Origin: DATAEK01 sp036258055
Lineage (GTDB): Bacteria; Acidobacteriota; Vicinamibacteria; Vicinamibacterales; 2-12-FULL-66-21
NCBI GenBank assembly: GCA_036258055.1
Contig: DATAEK010000152.1
Span: 1 to 19,846 of the forward strand
DNA: 19,846 nucleotides
Reading direction: 5' to 3'
The position numbers and the translations under genes were made by a program. This document shows, piece by piece, positions 1 through 6,416 of this stretch (positions are counted from its first letter, which is position 1; every line of letters starts with the position of its first letter). The notes beneath the pieces are model-generated. The model did not search any database and was not told where the DNA came from. It worked only from the letters and a program-made list of their open reading frames with translations.

Positions 1-399
1 CTCACGCGCGAGGTCGATCGTTGCCCCTTGCGCGCCCAGGTGAAAGCTGACCGTCCGCGCACGATGCAGCCGCTCGAAGGCCGCGGAAAGAACGTGCTGC
101 CCGGTATGCTGCTGCATGTGATCGAAGCGGCGGGGCCAGTCGATCCGGCCGTGGACCGGTCCCGGTTCGATCGATCCCTCGATCACGTGCAGAACGACGC
201 CATCGTCACGATCGACGGCGTCCATCACTGTTGCGGCGCCAAGCGAGCCCGTGTCGAACGGCTGACCGCCCGACGTGGGATAGAACGCCGTGCGATCGAG
301 GACGACCGCGCGCCGTCCGTCGTCGGTCGCCGTGACATCCAGCACCCGGGCGTCGAACTCGGTCAGATAGGGATCGGTGTAGTAGAGACGCTCCGTCAC
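1..399 (-). CDS. alaX: Alanyl-tRNA editing protein, AlaX-like (3' end cut by window edge)
   Basis: Only the first 133 codons are present; the gene continues past position 1. The translation from a GTG at 399 contains the signatures of the alanyl-tRNA synthetase editing/SAD fold: a YPTSGGQP segment near residues 60-67, the zinc-ligand motif HTGQH at residues 98-102, and a SFHLG segment about 20 residues later. Free-standing AlaX proteins hydrolyse Ser- or Gly-mischarged tRNA(Ala) in the cytoplasm. The start is set by context: the queC stop codon TGA ends 2 nt upstream, a purine-rich GAGGT lies just before it, and no ATG fits. The gene is therefore probably the last translated member of the queE-queC transcript. 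The second zinc-ligand pair (Cys...His) would lie outside the window, so completeness cannot be judged. A full alaS is unlikely because the protein begins directly with the editing fold. Confidence 0.85.
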   Translation of the reverse strand, partial: MTERLYYTDPYLTEFDARVLDVTATDDGRRAVVLDRTAFYPTSGGQPFDTGSLGAATVMDAVDRDDGVVLHVIEGSIEPGPVHGRIDWPRRFDHMQQHTGQHVLSAAFERLHRARTVSFHLGAQGATIDLARE

Positions 400-401
400 A
401 G

Positions 402-1079
402 TCAACCTCGGATGGCAGGATCGGTCAAGCCGGCCTCGGCGAATCCCCTCGCGCGTAGGCGACAGCTATCGCAGGCGCCACAGGGCTGACCGCCGGGTCC
501 GGGATCGTAGCAACTGTGGGTGAGTCCGTAGTTCAGACCCAGCGCGTGGCCCTGCCGGATAATGTCCGCCTTCGACAGGCGAACGAGCGGAGCCAGCACG
601 CGAATGGACTGGCCCTCGACTCCGGCGCGGGTCGCAAGCCGCGCCAGGTGTTCGAACGATTCGAGGTACTCGGGGCGACAGTCGGGATACCCGGAGTAAT
701 CGAGCGCGTTCACGCCGATGACGATCGCGTCCGCGCCAACCACTTCGGCCCATCCGAGCGCAATGGACAGAAGAATCGTATTGCGAGCCGGCACGTAGGT
801 GACCGGAATCTCGCGCTCGTTGTCGAGCGGCCGGTTCTTCGGGACTTCCCCGTCACCGACTAGGGCCGATCCGCCAAAGGCCGCGAGATTCACGTCGAGC
901 TCGACGTGGCGGACGACGCCGAGCGCCTTTGCCACTTCGCGCGCGGCTTCGACCTCGCGCGCGTGGACCTGGCCGTACCTGACGGTCAATGCGAAGAGCT
1001 CGTAGCCTTCCGCGCGCAGCATGGCGCCGGCCGTGTACGAATCGAGACCGCCGCTCAGCAGGAGAACCGCGCGAAGCAT
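402..1079 (-). CDS. queC: 7-cyano-7-deazaguanine synthase QueC
   Basis: The 225-residue product is of normal length for QueC, which converts 7-carboxy-7-deazaguanine to preQ0 using ATP and ammonia in queuosine biosynthesis. The PP-loop motif SGGLDS is at residues 9-14. A C-terminal zinc site is formed by C190, C200, C203 and C206, spaced as in the family. The open frame extends upstream to 1283, but that extension overlaps queE and is low-complexity Ser/Arg sequence, so the ATG at 1079, which starts directly at the canonical MLRAVLLLSGG, is chosen. It lies 25 nt after queE and 2 nt before alaX, so the three genes are probably one operon. QueD, FolE and QueF are not in the window. Confidence 0.95.
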   Translation of the reverse strand: MLRAVLLLSGGLDSYTAGAMLRAEGYELFALTVRYGQVHAREVEAAREVAKALGVVRHVELDVNLAAFGGSALVGDGEVPKNRPLDNEREIPVTYVPARNTILLSIALGWAEVVGADAIVIGVNALDYSGYPDCRPEYLESFEHLARLATRAGVEGQSIRVLAPLVRLSKADIIRQGHALGLNYGLTHSCYDPGPGGQPCGACDSCRLRARGFAEAGLTDPAIRG

Positions 1080-1104
1080 GGGTGTCGGGGCGTGAGACGC
1101 GGGC

Positions 1105-1746
1105 TCAGACTCCTCGGACGTCCGCGCCCCAGACGTATTTGTGTACTTGAAGCTGGAGCCGTACCGGCAGACGGTCCTCCAGGATCCACGCCGCCAGGAT
1201 TTTTGACTCGAGGACTCCGTGGACCGGCGAGAAGAGCACGGCGGCGCATCGATCCGCGAGCGAGTACCGTTCGAGCACGTCACGCGCGAACTCGTAGTCG
1301 CCGCGATCCTGGATGACGAACTTGACTTCGTCGCGCGGCGTCAGCAGATCGATATTGGGCCAGTGGTTCTTCTCGGCTTCGCCGCTCGCCGGGCACTTGA
1401 CGTCGACGATCCGGATGACCTGCGGTGGAACCGCGGCGATGCTGCGATGACCGCCCGTCTCGAGAAGCACCGTATATCTATCGTCCACCAGGCGCTGCAT
1501 GAGCGGATAGACGTCCGGCTGCAACAACGGTTCGCCGCCGGTGATTTCAACGGTTGGGCACTCGAAGGCGCGGACCTGCTCGATCACCTCGTCGACGCTG
1601 GACTTGTGGCCCTCATGGAAAGCGTAGGGTGTATCGCACCACGAACACCTGAGGTCGCAGGCCGTCAGACGCACGAAGACACAGGGGCGTCCCGCGTGGG
1701 TCGATTCCCCCTGAATCGAGTGGAAGATCTCGTTGACCGTCAACAT
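1105..1746 (-). CDS. queE: 7-carboxy-7-deazaguanine synthase QueE
   Basis: The 213-residue product is a radical SAM enzyme that converts 6-carboxytetrahydropterin to 7-carboxy-7-deazaguanine, the step before QueC. The [4Fe-4S]/SAM motif is C30-x3-C34-x2-C37 in the context CDLRCSWCDT, and the SAM-binding ITGGEPLLQ segment follows at about residues 68-76. The N-terminus NEIFHSIQGES is typical of QueE and contacts substrate. Length is normal and no residue seems missing. It is the first gene of the queE-queC-alaX cluster. Upstream lies a 7-bp tandem repeat array and then a divergent gene, so the promoter must lie in or near 1747-1856. Confidence 0.95.
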   Translation of the reverse strand: MLTVNEIFHSIQGESTHAGRPCVFVRLTACDLRCSWCDTPYAFHEGHKSSVDEVIEQVRAFECPTVEITGGEPLLQPDVYPLMQRLVDDRYTVLLETGGHRSIAAVPPQVIRIVDVKCPASGEAEKNHWPNIDLLTPRDEVKFVIQDRGDYEFARDVLERYSLADRCAAVLFSPVHGVLESKILAAWILEDRLPVRLQLQVHKYVWGADVRGV

Positions 1747-1794
1747 GCTCTTGGCCGCGTCGCGCGGAATCTTCGATTGTACTGCGAAGCGAAT

Positions 1795-1843
1795 CTCCTG
1801 CCTCCTGCCTCCTGACTCCTGCCTCCTGACTCCTGACTCCTGA
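1795..1843. repeat. 7-bp tandem repeat, seven copies
   Basis: Seven uninterrupted units of CTCCTG followed by C or A (order C, C, A, C, A, A, A) fill these 49 bp. The array sits between the divergent queE and selenoprotein genes, where both promoters must lie, and ends just before a TACAAT box. Copy-number slippage here could change promoter spacing. It is not CRISPR: the units are far too short and have no spacers. Confidence 0.9.
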
Positions 1844-1844
1844 C

Positions 1845-1850
1845 TACAAT
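1845..1850 (+). promoter_or_regulatory. Candidate -10 box, possibly for a leaderless transcript
   Basis: TACAAT matches the TATAAT consensus at five of six positions. Its last base is 7 bp before the A of the ATG at 1857, so transcription would be expected to begin at or very near that ATG. No Shine-Dalgarno sequence precedes the ATG, since the upstream sequence is the pyrimidine-rich repeat, which fits leaderless translation. No convincing -35 box is visible. The assignment is inference. Confidence 0.35.
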
Positions 1851-1856
1851 ACGTTC

Positions 1857-2192
1857 ATGGCCAAGCCGACCTTCTACTGGAAACCCACCTGAACGACCTG
1901 CCGCAATGCCAGAAGTTTTCTGGATCAACACCGGATCGAGGTCGAGGAGCGTGACATCAACAAGAACCCGCCCGACCGCGCGTTTCTCGAGCAGCACATC
2001 GATGCCGACCGGTTCCTCGACTACGTGAGCACCCGCAGTCCGGTCTTCAAAACGCGGCCGCTGCCGCGATCGAAGAAGGAGGCGATCGATATGATGATGG
2101 AGCAGCCGAACCTGATCAAACGTCCGATCCTCGTCCGCGGCAAGACCGTGACCTTCGGATTCGACAAGAACGCCTACGGCAAGCTCGCATGA
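1857..2192 (+). CDS. Probable selenoprotein: Spx/ArsC-like thioredoxin-fold protein with UxxC motif
   Basis: Reading through one in-frame TGA (1890-1892, codon 12) gives a complete 111-residue protein. It starts MAKPTFYWKPT, then U12-T-T-C15-RNAR, and ends with the typical ArsC/Spx/YffB-family tail NLIKRPILVRGKTVTFGFD. Cys homologues of this family carry CxxC or CxxS at this site, so TGA falls exactly on the nucleophilic first Cys. A perfect hairpin follows (1909-1923) at a spacing suited to a bacterial SECIS. There is no other stop codon or frameshift, and reading-frame conservation continues on both sides of the TGA. The stop TGA at 2190-2192 overlaps the DUF72 start as ATGA. The likely role is a cytoplasmic thiol/selenol oxidoreductase; true arsenate reduction is not shown. 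The alternative is a nonsense mutation, judged unlikely because of position, hairpin and a second similar case in the window. Confidence 0.85.
1909..1923 (+). promoter_or_regulatory. Candidate bacterial SECIS hairpin (first selenoprotein)
   Basis: CCAGAA-GTT-TTCTGG is a perfect 6-bp stem with a 3-nt loop beginning with G-U. The stem starts 16 nt after the in-frame TGA and the loop G lies 22 nt beyond it. Bacterial SECIS elements sit inside the coding region just downstream of UGA, with a G in the first positions of the apical loop for SelB binding. The fit is good, but folding and SelB binding were not tested. Confidence 0.75.
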
Positions 2193-3142
2193 GCGACATC
2201 CGGATCGGCACGTCAGGGTGGAACTACCCGACCGGCAAGGGCACGTGGAACGGGATCTTCTATCCGGTCACGCGCGGATCGAAACGGGGCGCGGGGAAGT
2301 TCGACGAGCTTGCGTTCTACGCTGACCATTTCGACACGGTGGAGATCAACTCGACGTTCTACGGGGTCCCGCCGGTGGAAACCGCGCGCGGCTGGGCCGG
2401 GCGGACGCCGCCGGGATTCGAGTTCTCGCTCAAGCTCTTTCAGAAGTTCACGCATCCCGAGATGTTTCAGAAGCAAACGGGAGCGTACCCGACGGACCTC
2501 GGGTTCAAGGACGTGGACGAGTTCCGCGCGATGCTGGATCCGCTTGCGTCGGCCGGCAAATTGGGAGCGCTCCTCGCGCAGTTTCCCGCGAGCTTCAAGA
2601 ACGAGCCGCACACGCGCGGCTATCTCGAGTGGCTGCTTGCCGCGTTCAAGGACTATCTCGTGGCCGTCGAGTTGAGACATCGCAGCTGGAGCGACCAGCC
2701 GGCCGAAACCATCGAGATGCTGAACGCGGTCGGGGCGGCGTGGACGCAGATCGACGAGCCCAAGTTCCGATCGTCAATCCATCAGAGCCTGTTGCCCACC
2801 GTTCGTACGTTCTACTACCTGCGCCTGCACGGTCGAAACGCGCAGCAGTGGTGGAAGCACGACAAATCCGAAGACCGGTACAACTATCTGTATTCGGCGG
2901 AGGAACTCGAGCCGTTTGCGGAGGCTGCCGAAACCGCGTCACGTCAGGTGAGGAAGGCGTACCTCTACGCCAACAATCATTTCTCGGCGAAATCCGTCGC
3001 CAACGCCGCGATCCTCAAACACCAGCTCGGACAGCCGGTGCCGGGTGATTACCCTCAGGCCTTCGTGGACGCGTACCCGGATCTGAAAACCATCGTCAAG
3101 GTACTGCAGCCGCCGCTCATTCCTTCAAAGACGCCTTCTTGA
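2189..3142 (+). CDS. DUF72 (YecE-like) protein
   Basis: This 317-residue protein has the DUF72 hallmarks: an N-terminal IRIGTSGWNYP segment, VEINSTFYGVPP at about residues 51-62, FEFSLKLFQKFTH, the VAVELRHRSW motif near residue 160, and a C-terminal YLYANNHFSAKSVANA stretch. DUF72 proteins adopt a TIM-barrel fold and are cytoplasmic; their biochemical role is not established. The start ATG overlaps the preceding selenoprotein stop (ATGA), so translation is probably coupled and both genes share a transcript. The last 26 bp overlap the end of the convergent cyclophilin gene, leaving no room for a separate terminator. Confidence 0.92.
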   Translation: MSDIRIGTSGWNYPTGKGTWNGIFYPVTRGSKRGAGKFDELAFYADHFDTVEINSTFYGVPPVETARGWAGRTPPGFEFSLKLFQKFTHPEMFQKQTGAYPTDLGFKDVDEFRAMLDPLASAGKLGALLAQFPASFKNEPHTRGYLEWLLAAFKDYLVAVELRHRSWSDQPAETIEMLNAVGAAWTQIDEPKFRSSIHQSLLPTVRTFYYLRLHGRNAQQWWKHDKSEDRYNYLYSAEELEPFAEAAETASRQVRKAYLYANNHFSAKSVANAAILKHQLGQPVPGDYPQAFVDAYPDLKTIVKVLQPPLIPSKTPS

Positions 3143-3647
3143 GCACGTCGCCCTTCTTGATTTTCAGGACGACGTCCATTCCGGAGATCACTCGGCCGAA
3201 GACGGTGTGCTTGCCGTCCTGCTCCGGCATCGCGCGCAGCGCGATGTAGAACTGACTGTCCGCGTCCTTCGGCGAACCACTGTCGGCCATCGCGACGGCG
3301 CCACGCACGTGCGTCCGTTTCTTCGTGATCTCCGAGACGCCGATCGGCTTGCCGCTGCCGGCGCGACCCCAGTATTCGATGCGGGTCATGTCTCGCGACT
3401 GGGGATCGCCAATCTGGATGATGAAGTTCGGCTCGGCGCGATGGAAGCGCTGTCCGTTGTAGAACCCGCGCTTGACGAGTTCGACGATCCTGGCGACGGT
3501 CTTTGGCGCCTCCTCGGGGTAGGTTTCGAACTCGATCGCGCCCTTGACCGTCTCCAGCACCACGATCGGCCCCACACCCGGCGCGCGCTGCGCAGAGGAT
3601 GCGAGCAGCGCCAGCAACATCGCGACACAGGCAGCAACCCTTTTCAT
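3117..3647 (-). CDS. Peptidyl-prolyl cis-trans isomerase, cyclophilin type, exported
   Basis: The 176-residue product begins with a signal peptide (MKRVAACVAMLLALLASSA), so it probably acts in the periplasm or at the membrane. The cyclophilin core is visible: GFYNGQRFHRAEPNFIIQIGDP containing the catalytic-type Arg of FHR, then the DSQFYIAL segment and HTVFGRVISGMDVV. The start ATG at 3647 overlaps the nth stop codon as ATGA and is preceded by GGGGAAGGG, a good ribosome-binding site. A longer upstream frame exists but lies inside nth. It is the last gene of a three-gene coupled unit, and its 3' end overlaps DUF72 tail to tail. Confidence 0.93.
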   Translation of the reverse strand: MKRVAACVAMLLALLASSAQRAPGVGPIVVLETVKGAIEFETYPEEAPKTVARIVELVKRGFYNGQRFHRAEPNFIIQIGDPQSRDMTRIEYWGRAGSGKPIGVSEITKKRTHVRGAVAMADSGSPKDADSQFYIALRAMPEQDGKHTVFGRVISGMDVVLKIKKGDVLKKASLKE

Positions 3648-4336
3648 CCCTTCCCCACTTTCGTGACACCGATTCTCGGGCAGAGATCGGCTATCGCGCA
3701 ACTCCCGCACAGCGGATACACCGGGCGGCAGACGTTCTGGCCCCAGGTGACCAGATACAGGTTGATAATCGGCCACCATTTCCGAGGCGCCGCCGCGTAG
3801 AGGGCCTGCTCGGTCTCTTCGGGCGTGCGTGTCTTCACCCATCCGAGGCGGTTCGCAATGCGATGCACGTGCGTGTCCACGCAGATGTTCGACCCGCTCC
3901 GATGGGCCAGGATCAATACCAGGTTCGCTGTCTTGCGACCCACCCCCGGCAGCGTCAGCAGCTCCTCCATCGTCGACGGCACGCGTCTGCGAAAGCGGGT
4001 GACGATCTGGCGGCAGGTCTCTCTCACGTGCACCGCTTTGTTCCGGTAGAAGCTGACCGGATATATCAATCGCTGGATCTCCATCTCCGTCAGCTTCGCC
4101 ATCGTCTCTGGCGTACGGGCCACGCGAAACAGTCGGCGTGAAGCCTCCGCGGTCACGGGATCTCGGGTCTGCGCGGAGAGCATCGTGGCAATCAGGACCT
4201 GGAACGGATCGTCCTGCTGTTCTTCGGCGATCTTTTCCACCGCGGGTTCGTCGAGCCCGTCAATGGCGCGGGCCAGCCGGCGCATGACGGCCGCGATCCG
4301 TCGTCGCGGAACCCGGGGTTGAGGCGGCAGCCTCAT
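3644..4336 (-). CDS. nth: Endonuclease III, DNA glycosylase/AP lyase
   Basis: The 230-residue product is a base-excision repair enzyme that removes oxidised pyrimidines and cleaves abasic sites. The helix-hairpin-helix LPGVGRKTAN carries the catalytic Lys (K135), and VDTHVHRIANRLG carries the catalytic Asp (D154). The C-terminal [4Fe-4S] loop has the classical spacing C203-x6-C210-x2-C213-x5-C219. The N-terminus is about 15 residues longer than in short Nth proteins and rich in Arg/Pro. The start ATG overlaps the stop of the upstream dehydrogenase (ATGA), and the nth stop overlaps the cyclophilin start in the same way. Confidence 0.96.
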   Translation of the reverse strand: MRLPPQPRVPRRRIAAVMRRLARAIDGLDEPAVEKIAEEQQDDPFQVLIATMLSAQTRDPVTAEASRRLFRVARTPETMAKLTEMEIQRLIYPVSFYRNKAVHVRETCRQIVTRFRRRVPSTMEELLTLPGVGRKTANLVLILAHRSGSNICVDTHVHRIANRLGWVKTRTPEETEQALYAAAPRKWWPIINLYLVTWGQNVCRPVYPLCGSCAIADLCPRIGVTKVGKG

Positions 4337-5283
4337 AGGGACGTGAGCGGCGGGCGTCCGCCAAGCACCGCGATCACGTTGGCAACCGCAAGGTCCGCCA
4401 TCGCCGTTCGCGTCTCCCGCGTCGCGCTGCCGAGATGCGGGGCGAGCACGACGTTCTCGAACGCGAACAACTCGGGAAGAACTTCGGGCTCACGCTCGAA
4501 GACGTCGAGCGCCGCGGCGGCGATGAGCCGCTCCTTCAGCGCCCAGGCGAGCGCCGCCTCGTCGACGATCGGTCCCCTCGACGTGTTGATCAGGATCGCG
4601 GAGCGCTTCATGCGCGCCAGCGCCCGCTTGTCGATGAGATGTCTGGTCTCGGGCGTGAGCGGCGTGTGGATCGATAGCACGTCGGACGACACCAGCAGCT
4701 CGTCGAGCGACACTTCGTCGGGCTGACGCTCGTGGCGCCCGGTGCCGGCGCGCCTGGTCGCGAACATGACGTTCATGCCGAACGCCGGCGCCTTCGCGGC
4801 CACGGCGCTTCCTATCCGCCCGCGGCCGACAATCCCGAGCTGCTTGCCCCTCAACTCGGTGCCAAGCATGAAGTCGAGCTTCCATTCCTTCCAGGCGCCG
4901 CGGCGGACGTAGCGCTCAGCCTCACCCAACCGTCGCGCGGCCGAGAGGATCAACGCCCACGTGAACTCCGCGACTGCCTCCGTCAGCACATCGGGAGTAT
5001 TCGTGACGATGATGCCGCGCGCTTTCGCGGCGGCGAGGTCGATGTTGTCGTAGCCGACGGCGATGTTCGCCACGATCTTCAGATCCGTCGCCGACTCGAG
5101 GACCTCCGCCGTAATCCGATCCGTCAGGACGCTGATGAGCGCCTGCTTTCCCTGCAAGCGGCTTTTGAGGACATCTGACGGAATAGGCGTCGGCCCGTCA
5201 TAGAGCTCGACCGCACACGCGGACTCCAGGCTGGCCAGGACAGATGACGGGATTCGACGAGTAAGGAGAGCTGAGGGTGTCAC
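4333..5283 (-). CDS. D-2-hydroxyacid dehydrogenase (glyoxylate/hydroxypyruvate reductase-like)
   Basis: The 316-residue product is a cytoplasmic NAD(P)-dependent D-2-hydroxyacid dehydrogenase. The Rossmann motif G153-R-G155-R-I-G158 is followed by the catalytic triad: R236 in INTSRGPIVDE, E265 in FEREPE, and H283 in APHLGSAT. Sequence style is closest to GhrB/glyoxylate reductases, though D-lactate or other 2-keto acids are possible substrates. The start is GTG at 5283, since the encoded TPSALLTRR fits the usual family N-terminus and no ATG is available. No ribosome-binding site is visible because a 99-nt inverted-repeat arm begins at the start codon itself. The gene lies downstream of the microcompartment genes on the same strand and could recycle NAD+ from aldehyde oxidation, but that is speculation. 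Confidence 0.92.
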   Translation of the reverse strand: MTPSALLTRRIPSSVLASLESACAVELYDGPTPIPSDVLKSRLQGKQALISVLTDRITAEVLESATDLKIVANIAVGYDNIDLAAAKARGIIVTNTPDVLTEAVAEFTWALILSAARRLGEAERYVRRGAWKEWKLDFMLGTELRGKQLGIVGRGRIGSAVAAKAPAFGMNVMFATRRAGTGRHERQPDEVSLDELLVSSDVLSIHTPLTPETRHLIDKRALARMKRSAILINTSRGPIVDEAALAWALKERLIAAAALDVFEREPEVLPELFAFENVVLAPHLGSATRETRTAMADLAVANVIAVLGGRPPLTSL

Positions 5284-5544
5284 ATTGAAGATCGATGATT
5301 GAAGATTGATGATCGCTGATTGTGGATTGACGGATTGAGGATTGGCGATCGCTGGATTGGGGATTGTCGATTAGTGATTGGTGTTCGCTTGTCGACTGGG
5401 CGGCTGATTCGTCCTCTCCACGGCTGCTCGGCTGCCGCTCCCGCCCCAATCCTCAATCCACAATCCCCAATCCAGCGATCATCAATCCTCAATCCCTCAA
5501 TCCTCAATCAGCGATCCGCAATCATCATTCATCAATCTTCAATA
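5283..5544. repeat. Imperfect inverted repeat, 99-nt arms built of GATTG-type units
   Basis: The left arm (5283-5381) is a degenerate tandem of units such as GATTGAGGATTG. The right arm (5446-5544) is its reverse complement, built of CAATCCTCAATC-type units. Aligned by eye over the full 99 nt there are no gaps and about 14 mismatches. The 64-nt centre (5382-5445) is GC-rich and unrelated. The element fills the whole space between the 70-residue protein gene and the dehydrogenase start codon. As RNA it could form a very long hairpin; as DNA, a cruciform. It encodes no convincing protein. Confidence 0.88.
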
Positions 5545-5546
5545 AG

Positions 5547-5759
5547 TCAGTGCCCGTGCGATTCACAGTAGCCGCAGCGGTTGCAGCGCACGCCGGGCTC
5601 GATGAGGCAGGGGCCGTCGGATTCCGGGAGCGCGTAGCGGTAGTGGCTTGCATCGCTGCCGAAGGGCAGCGGGCGGACGGATGGTTCGCCGACGGGGTTC
5701 TGGCCGAGATGCCGGGCGATCGACTCGCGCACGAGCGCGCGCAGCGCATCCTCGTTCAT
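5547..5759 (-). CDS. Small Cys-rich protein of the microcompartment locus, unknown function
   Basis: No named family was recognised for this 70-residue protein. It begins with a probable amphipathic helix (MNEDALRALVRESIARHLG) resembling the encapsulation peptides that target cargo to microcompartment shells. A Pro/Gly-rich linker follows (about residues 20-35). It ends with a metal-binding-like cluster C51-x7-C59-x2-C62-x2-C65-x2-H68-x-H70, which could hold zinc or an iron-sulfur centre. The start ATG overlaps the upstream eutN stop as ATGA and is preceded by a strong purine run (GAGGGGGGAG), so it is very likely translated. It is the last gene of the shell operon and ends next to the long inverted repeat. 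Confidence 0.78.
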   Translation of the reverse strand: MNEDALRALVRESIARHLGQNPVGEPSVRPLPFGSDASHYRYALPESDGPCLIEPGVRCNRCGYCESHGH

Positions 5760-6034
5760 GCTCCCCCCTCGTGATCGATCCGGTCGATGATGCCGACGAT
5801 CGCGGCGTCCACGGCTGCGGCCTTTTTCCCGAGCGCCTCGCCGGCGGCCTTGCCTTCGAGCACCACGAGCACGCGCTCACCGATCCCCGCGCCGACCGAA
5901 TCAATGGCAATCAACGCCGGGCCGCGGGCCTGATCGTCGAGCGTCAGGGGCTGAACCATGAGCAGCTTCGCCCCTTCGAGCTTGCGATTCTTCTGCGTCG
6001 ATACGACCGTGCCGACGACCCGAGCTATCTGCAT
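5756..6034 (-). CDS. Microcompartment vertex protein, EutN/CcmL family (paralogue 1)
   Basis: The 92-residue product is a BMC-P pentamer-forming shell protein that caps the vertices of the polyhedral shell. Family features are the N-terminal MQIARVVGTVVSTQKNRKL, the central IAIDSVGAGIGERVLVV, and the C-terminal VDAAIVGIIDRID strand. An insertion around residues 62-72 (EGKAAGEALGKKA) differs from the other two copies. It lies 69 nt downstream of paralogue 2 and overlaps the following small Cys-rich gene as ATGA. Upstream Shine-Dalgarno complementarity is weak. Confidence 0.94.
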   Translation of the reverse strand: MQIARVVGTVVSTQKNRKLEGAKLLMVQPLTLDDQARGPALIAIDSVGAGIGERVLVVLEGKAAGEALGKKAAAVDAAIVGIIDRIDHEGGA

Positions 6035-6060
6035 GCGTTGAACCTGGAGAGTCTAGAAAT

Positions 6061-6094
6061 GTTCAGGGTGCAGCGTGCACCTTGCACCTTGAAC
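6061..6094. other. Intercistronic hairpin between two eutN genes
   Basis: GTTCAGGGTGCA (6061-6072) pairs with TGCACCTTGAAC (6083-6094): 12 bp with one G-U, and a 10-nt loop. An inner alternative GGTGCA/TGCACC can also form. It occupies much of the 69-nt gap between eutN paralogues 2 and 1. There is no T-tract, so mRNA processing or stability is more likely than termination. Confidence 0.55.
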
Positions 6095-6103
6095 GATTCG
6101 AAT

Positions 6104-6373
6104 TCAGCGCCCCAGATCCCAGTGATCCACTATCCCGATGACGGCGGCGTCAGTGGGCGGTTCGGCGGGATAGAAGGGGAAAGCGGCCTCGCGGCCTCGC
6201 ACGAAGAACACGTGCTCGCCGACGCCGGCGCCGACCGAGTCGACGGCGACGAGCGTGCGGCCCGTGGGATCGCCGTCCGGCGAGAGCGGCTGGAGCACGA
6301 GCAGCTTCAGCCCGGCGAGGTTGCGGTCCTTGACCGTCGCCACGACGTCCCCGATCACGCGTGCCAGCTGCAC
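6104..6373 (-). CDS. Microcompartment vertex protein, EutN/CcmL family (paralogue 2)
   Basis: The 89-residue BMC-P shell protein begins VQLARVIGDVVATVKDRNL and has the family strands LVAVDSVGAGVGEHVFFV and DAAVIGIVDHWDL. The start is GTG at 6373, supported by a GGAG ribosome-binding site about 8 nt upstream and by the exact alignment of the N-terminus with the other two copies. A FPFYPAEPP segment (about residues 65-73) near the C-terminal side is distinctive. It is separated from paralogue 3 by a 101-nt spacer holding a repeat and a strong hairpin. Confidence 0.93.
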   Translation of the reverse strand: MQLARVIGDVVATVKDRNLAGLKLLVLQPLSPDGDPTGRTLVAVDSVGAGVGEHVFFVRGREAAFPFYPAEPPTDAAVIGIVDHWDLGR

Positions 6374-6416
6374 GTCATTTCTCCGAGGAACTTCGTCCCC
6401 CCGACCCCCTCTTGGT

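Noticed and set aside
1080..1283. N-terminal extension of queC
   Set aside because: It overlaps the end of queE and encodes low-complexity Ser/Arg sequence. The canonical QueC start lies at 1079.
5283..5544. CRISPR array in the GATTG/CAATC region, or in the 7-bp array at 1795-1843
   Set aside because: Units are too short and contiguous, there are no unique spacers of regular length, and no cas genes are nearby.
5547..5549. Possible further Sec readthrough of the stop codon of the 70-residue Cys-rich protein
   Set aside because: Readthrough adds only a few residues encoded by the inverted repeat before another stop codon; there is no Cys partner or conserved extension.
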